Shown piece by piece: positions 7,219 through 8,529 of a stretch of 8,529 nucleotides of DNA; the stretch's first letter is position 1; every line of letters begins with the position of its first letter. The translations under genes were made by a program, and so were the position numbers. The DNA is from CAZQEZ01 sp964592475. Lineage in GTDB: Bacteria > Bacteroidota > Bacteroidia > Cytophagales > Cyclobacteriaceae. The notes under the pieces are model-generated. The model had not been told where the DNA came from. It worked only from the letters and a program-made list of their open reading frames with translations, and searched no databases. The stretch is from contig CAZQEZ010000168.1 in the NCBI GenBank assembly GCA_964592475.1, forward strand, positions 1 to 8,529, written 5' to 3'.

Positions 7219-7947
7219 GTGGGGTTGCAAAATATAAGATTTTTAAACCTGATGAATAATTACCTGGAAGAGTGGGATGAGGATCTGTGGGATTTAAAAC
7301 ACCTGGAAACCTTAATATTAAAAAATAACAACTTACCTAATATACCTGCCCGGATAGCTCACTTAAAGAATTTAAAAAGCCTTGATGTCGCAAATAATAA
7401 GATCAACCAACTTCCTAAAGAGATAGGACAACTTACCCGGCTTCGTTTTCTGCATCTTTCACTCAACAATTGCATTCGCCTGCCGAAGGAAATAGGACAA
7501 TGCGTTTCCCTTGAGGTACTTGAGCTTGAAAATAACCAATTAAGTCACCTGCCCGAATCAATGTTTAAGCTTCAAAACTTAAAGAAACTTAATTTAAGTT
7601 ATAATCAATTTTATGCTTTTGAGCCTGCCTGGACTAAACTAAAAGAGCTGGAAGAACTAAATCTGCAGCATAACCGGATCAGCCGCATTTCAGGAAAAAT
7701 AAGAAAATTAAAAAAATTAAAAGTGTTGATCTTGTCTGAAAATAAGTTGAGGACTTTGCCGGAAGACCTGGCTGACCTTAAAAGCCTTGAACTTTTAATC
7801 ATCTCTGATAACCTGATTGAATACATGCCGGAAGATATCCATAAGTTGGCCAACCTCAAAACTCTTATCGCCCGAAACATTCCGCTAAGCCCGGCTGAGA
7901 AGGATCGAATTAAAGCAGCTCTTCCTAGTTGTCAAGTGTTCTTCTAA
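7219..7947 (+). CDS. Leucine-rich repeat protein, N-terminally truncated
   Basis: A run of about nine 23-residue leucine-rich repeats of the LxxLxxLxLxxNxLxxLPxxIxx type, for example LKNLKSLDVANNKINQLPKE, then the cap LSPAEKDRIKAALPSCQVFF, a normal ending for Bacteroidota proteins of this kind. Such repeats bind proteins; no partner is evident, and there is no signal peptide or membrane segment. The GTG at 7219 is only the first possible start and is poor. The same frame stays open upstream to 7123 without ATG, and residues encoded from 7156 (NTSATQLNLRDQEL) form another repeat. Just before that, VFALQK is in the frame of the PhoX fragment; reading VFALQK-NTSATQLNLRDQEL gives a good LRR N-terminal segment, so one base was probably gained or lost in the A-run at 7152-7157. 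The gene therefore looks cut off at its 5' end and fused to the preceding remnant. Whether anything is expressed is unknown. Confidence 0.8.
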   Translation: MGLQNIRFLNLMNNYLEEWDEDLWDLKHLETLILKNNNLPNIPARIAHLKNLKSLDVANNKINQLPKEIGQLTRLRFLHLSLNNCIRLPKEIGQCVSLEVLELENNQLSHLPESMFKLQNLKKLNLSYNQFYAFEPAWTKLKELEELNLQHNRISRISGKIRKLKKLKVLILSENKLRTLPEDLADLKSLELLIISDNLIEYMPEDIHKLANLKTLIARNIPLSPAEKDRIKAALPSCQVFF

Positions 7948-7995
7948 ATTTAATACTTTTATAATGGGTTAATTCATTTATTGGAATGGGAATCA

Positions 7996-8028
7996 TTGAT
8001 ATGGGGAATGAAATTTTCCTTATATTTG
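7996..8028 (+). promoter_or_regulatory. Bacteroidota-type promoter, TTG and TATATTTG
   Basis: TATATTTG at 8021-8028 fits the -7 consensus TAnnTTTG of the primary Bacteroidota sigma factor exactly. A TTG at 7996-7998 lies 22 nt upstream, slightly beyond the usual 19-21 nt spacing. It precedes the ATG at 8081 by 52 nt, with an A-rich leader between them. No equally good match was seen in the gaps before the sulfatase, VCBS or dehydrogenase genes. Confidence 0.5.
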
Positions 8029-8080
8029 ATTCGCCTGTACTCGCGGAAATAAATAAAATACACAAAATATCCAATATAAA

Positions 8081-8170
8081 ATGAAAACAATTTTTAATAT
8101 TTTGTTGATGGCACTATTGGGAAAGGCAGTAAAACCTGTTAGGCCTGTTAGGTTTTGGGACTATATCTAA
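8081..8170 (+). pseudogene. 5' remnant of a secreted-protein gene
   Basis: A 29-codon reading frame starting MKTIFNILLMALLGKAV, which has the Lys and hydrophobic core of a signal peptide, preceded by an A-rich leader and a promoter-like element. After about 17 codons the frame enters the palindrome at 8131-8156 and continues as KPVRPVRFWDYI to a TAA at 8168-8170, with no mature domain. The simplest reading is a gene for an exported protein whose body has been lost or displaced by a repeat. A genuine very short peptide cannot be excluded but has no support. The family of the lost gene cannot be determined. Confidence 0.5.
8131..8156. repeat. REP-like palindrome with tandem CCTGTTAGG
   Basis: AAAACCT (8131-8137) pairs with AGGTTTT (8150-8156) around a central palindrome AGGCCT (8141-8146), with unpaired GTT on each side. 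The same stretch is two tandem copies of CCTGTTAGG (8135-8143 and 8144-8152). A related palindrome, CCTGTCAGG, followed likewise by T-rich sequence, occurs at 8236-8244. Similar CCTGTCAGG-type palindromes are dispersed in many Bacteroidota genomes. It could alternatively act as a weak terminator in the + direction, given its TTTT end. Confidence 0.6.
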
Positions 8171-8235
8171 AAGTTGCACTTTCACGGGATTATATAATAA
8201 TTAATAAATAATAATCTGTAGCTAAAACTGTCATT

Positions 8236-8258
8236 CCTGTCAGGTTTTTAATTAAAAA
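8236..8258. repeat. Two adjoining palindromes, CCTGTCAGG and TTTTTAATTAAAAA
   Basis: CCTGTCAGG (8236-8244) is an odd-length palindrome (CCTG-T-CAGG). It directly adjoins TTTTTAATTAAAAA (8245-8258), a perfect 14-bp palindrome. The first repeats, with one change, the 9-mer found twice at 8135-8152, suggesting that the AT-rich stretch between about 8131 and 8258 is bounded by related repeat ends. Confidence 0.55.
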
Positions 8259-8260
8259 TT

Positions 8261-8400
8261 CAGGGCTGCCACCTTTCGTCCCTACCGGATTGGTAGCCGC
8301 TGCGGTGTATTTCTTGCTAAAGAGTTAACAAACCGATACTTTCTGCCTGCTGCTGTCCGTCAGGACCGAAAGGGAGGATCGTCCATTTTCGTTTTTTAGT
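8261..8400. repeat. Hairpin-rich non-coding repeat region
   Basis: No reading frame of note on either strand. Successive short inverted repeats occur: CTACC-GGATT-GGTAG (8282-8296), immediately followed by CCGC-T-GCGG (8297-8305), then GTCC-GTCA-GGAC (8355-8366). On the reverse strand, the segment around 8262-8287 reads like the CCGTAGGGACGAAA-type repeats seen between Bacteroidota genes; this resemblance is from memory. No tRNA or rRNA fold was recognised. A structured RNA is the alternative. Confidence 0.45.
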
Positions 8401-8489
8401 AACTTACCGGAGCTTCTGCACACAAGGCGCATTCAGATTTACTGATTATAGTGGCGGTCTGCCTGCGCCTGTTTTTATATCTTTTCTTT

Positions 8490-8527
8490 GCCCAGGGCTT
8501 TGTTTTTACGCCCCTTCAGGGCTTTTT
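8490..8527 (+). terminator. Tandem GCCC/GGGC hairpins with T-runs
   Basis: GCCC-A-GGGC (8490-8498) followed by TTTGTTTTT, then GCCC-CTTCA-GGGC (8510-8522) followed by TTTTT (8523-8527). The second has the shape of a weak intrinsic terminator in the + direction, with only a 4-bp GC stem. No intact gene lies immediately upstream, so the pair may equally be two copies of a dispersed AGCCCTGAAGGGGCG-type repeat read on the reverse strand. Confidence 0.4.
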
Positions 8528-8529
8528 AA

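Noticed and set aside
8261..8400. tRNA or other known structured RNA
   Set aside because: The hairpins are short and do not assemble into a cloverleaf or any riboswitch pattern I recognise.
8131..8529. CRISPR array
   Set aside because: The repeated units are 9-base palindromes without regular spacing or uniform spacers, and no cas gene is present.

Overview
The window reads as part of a chromosome from a Bacteroidota bacterium, probably a marine or particle-associated polysaccharide degrader. The evidence is a moderately AT-rich composition, gene starts preceded by A-rich leaders rather than Shine-Dalgarno sequences, one good match to the Bacteroidota promoter element TAnnTTTG, and gene families typical of that phylum: a Tat-exported Gfo/Idh/MocA oxidoreductase, a lipoprotein sulfatase, a haem-binding VCBS/FG-GAP lipoprotein and a 23-residue leucine-rich repeat protein. 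No gene identifies the genus. All credible genes are on the + strand.

Positions 10-5639 are an intact block with short gaps (24, 74 and 57 nt) that could be one transcription unit. In order it encodes the Tat-exported oxidoreductase, a formylglycine sulfatase of the heparan N-sulfatase (SGSH)-like type, a lipoprotein joining a CxxCH haem site to a VCBS calcium-binding propeller, and a cytoplasmic D-malate/tartrate dehydrogenase of the DmlA/TtuC type. The first three should act outside the cytoplasmic membrane on extracellular substrates such as sulfated glycans. The dehydrogenase would feed a hydroxy-dicarboxylic acid into central metabolism. That link is inference from gene order.

Positions 5629-7947 are a decayed mosaic. 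A second copy of the haem/VCBS gene begins on the last codons of the dehydrogenase gene, so the two copies flank dmlA. It is a pseudogene with several frameshifts, an in-frame stop and a 100-N assembly gap. Alignment to the intact copy predicts about 440 nt missing there. Its 3' end is joined in frame to the C-terminal part of a PhoX/DUF839-like protein. That in turn runs, across a probable one-base frameshift, into a leucine-rich repeat protein without a proper N-terminus. Three gene remnants have thus been joined by deletions, or by misassembly near the gap.

Positions 7948-8529 hold no intact gene. A promoter-like element precedes a 29-codon reading frame that starts like a signal peptide and is cut off by a REP-like palindrome built on CCTGTTAGG. 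The rest is a series of short hairpins, ending in two GCCC/GGGC hairpins followed by T-runs, which looks like a non-coding REP/MITE-type repeat cluster.
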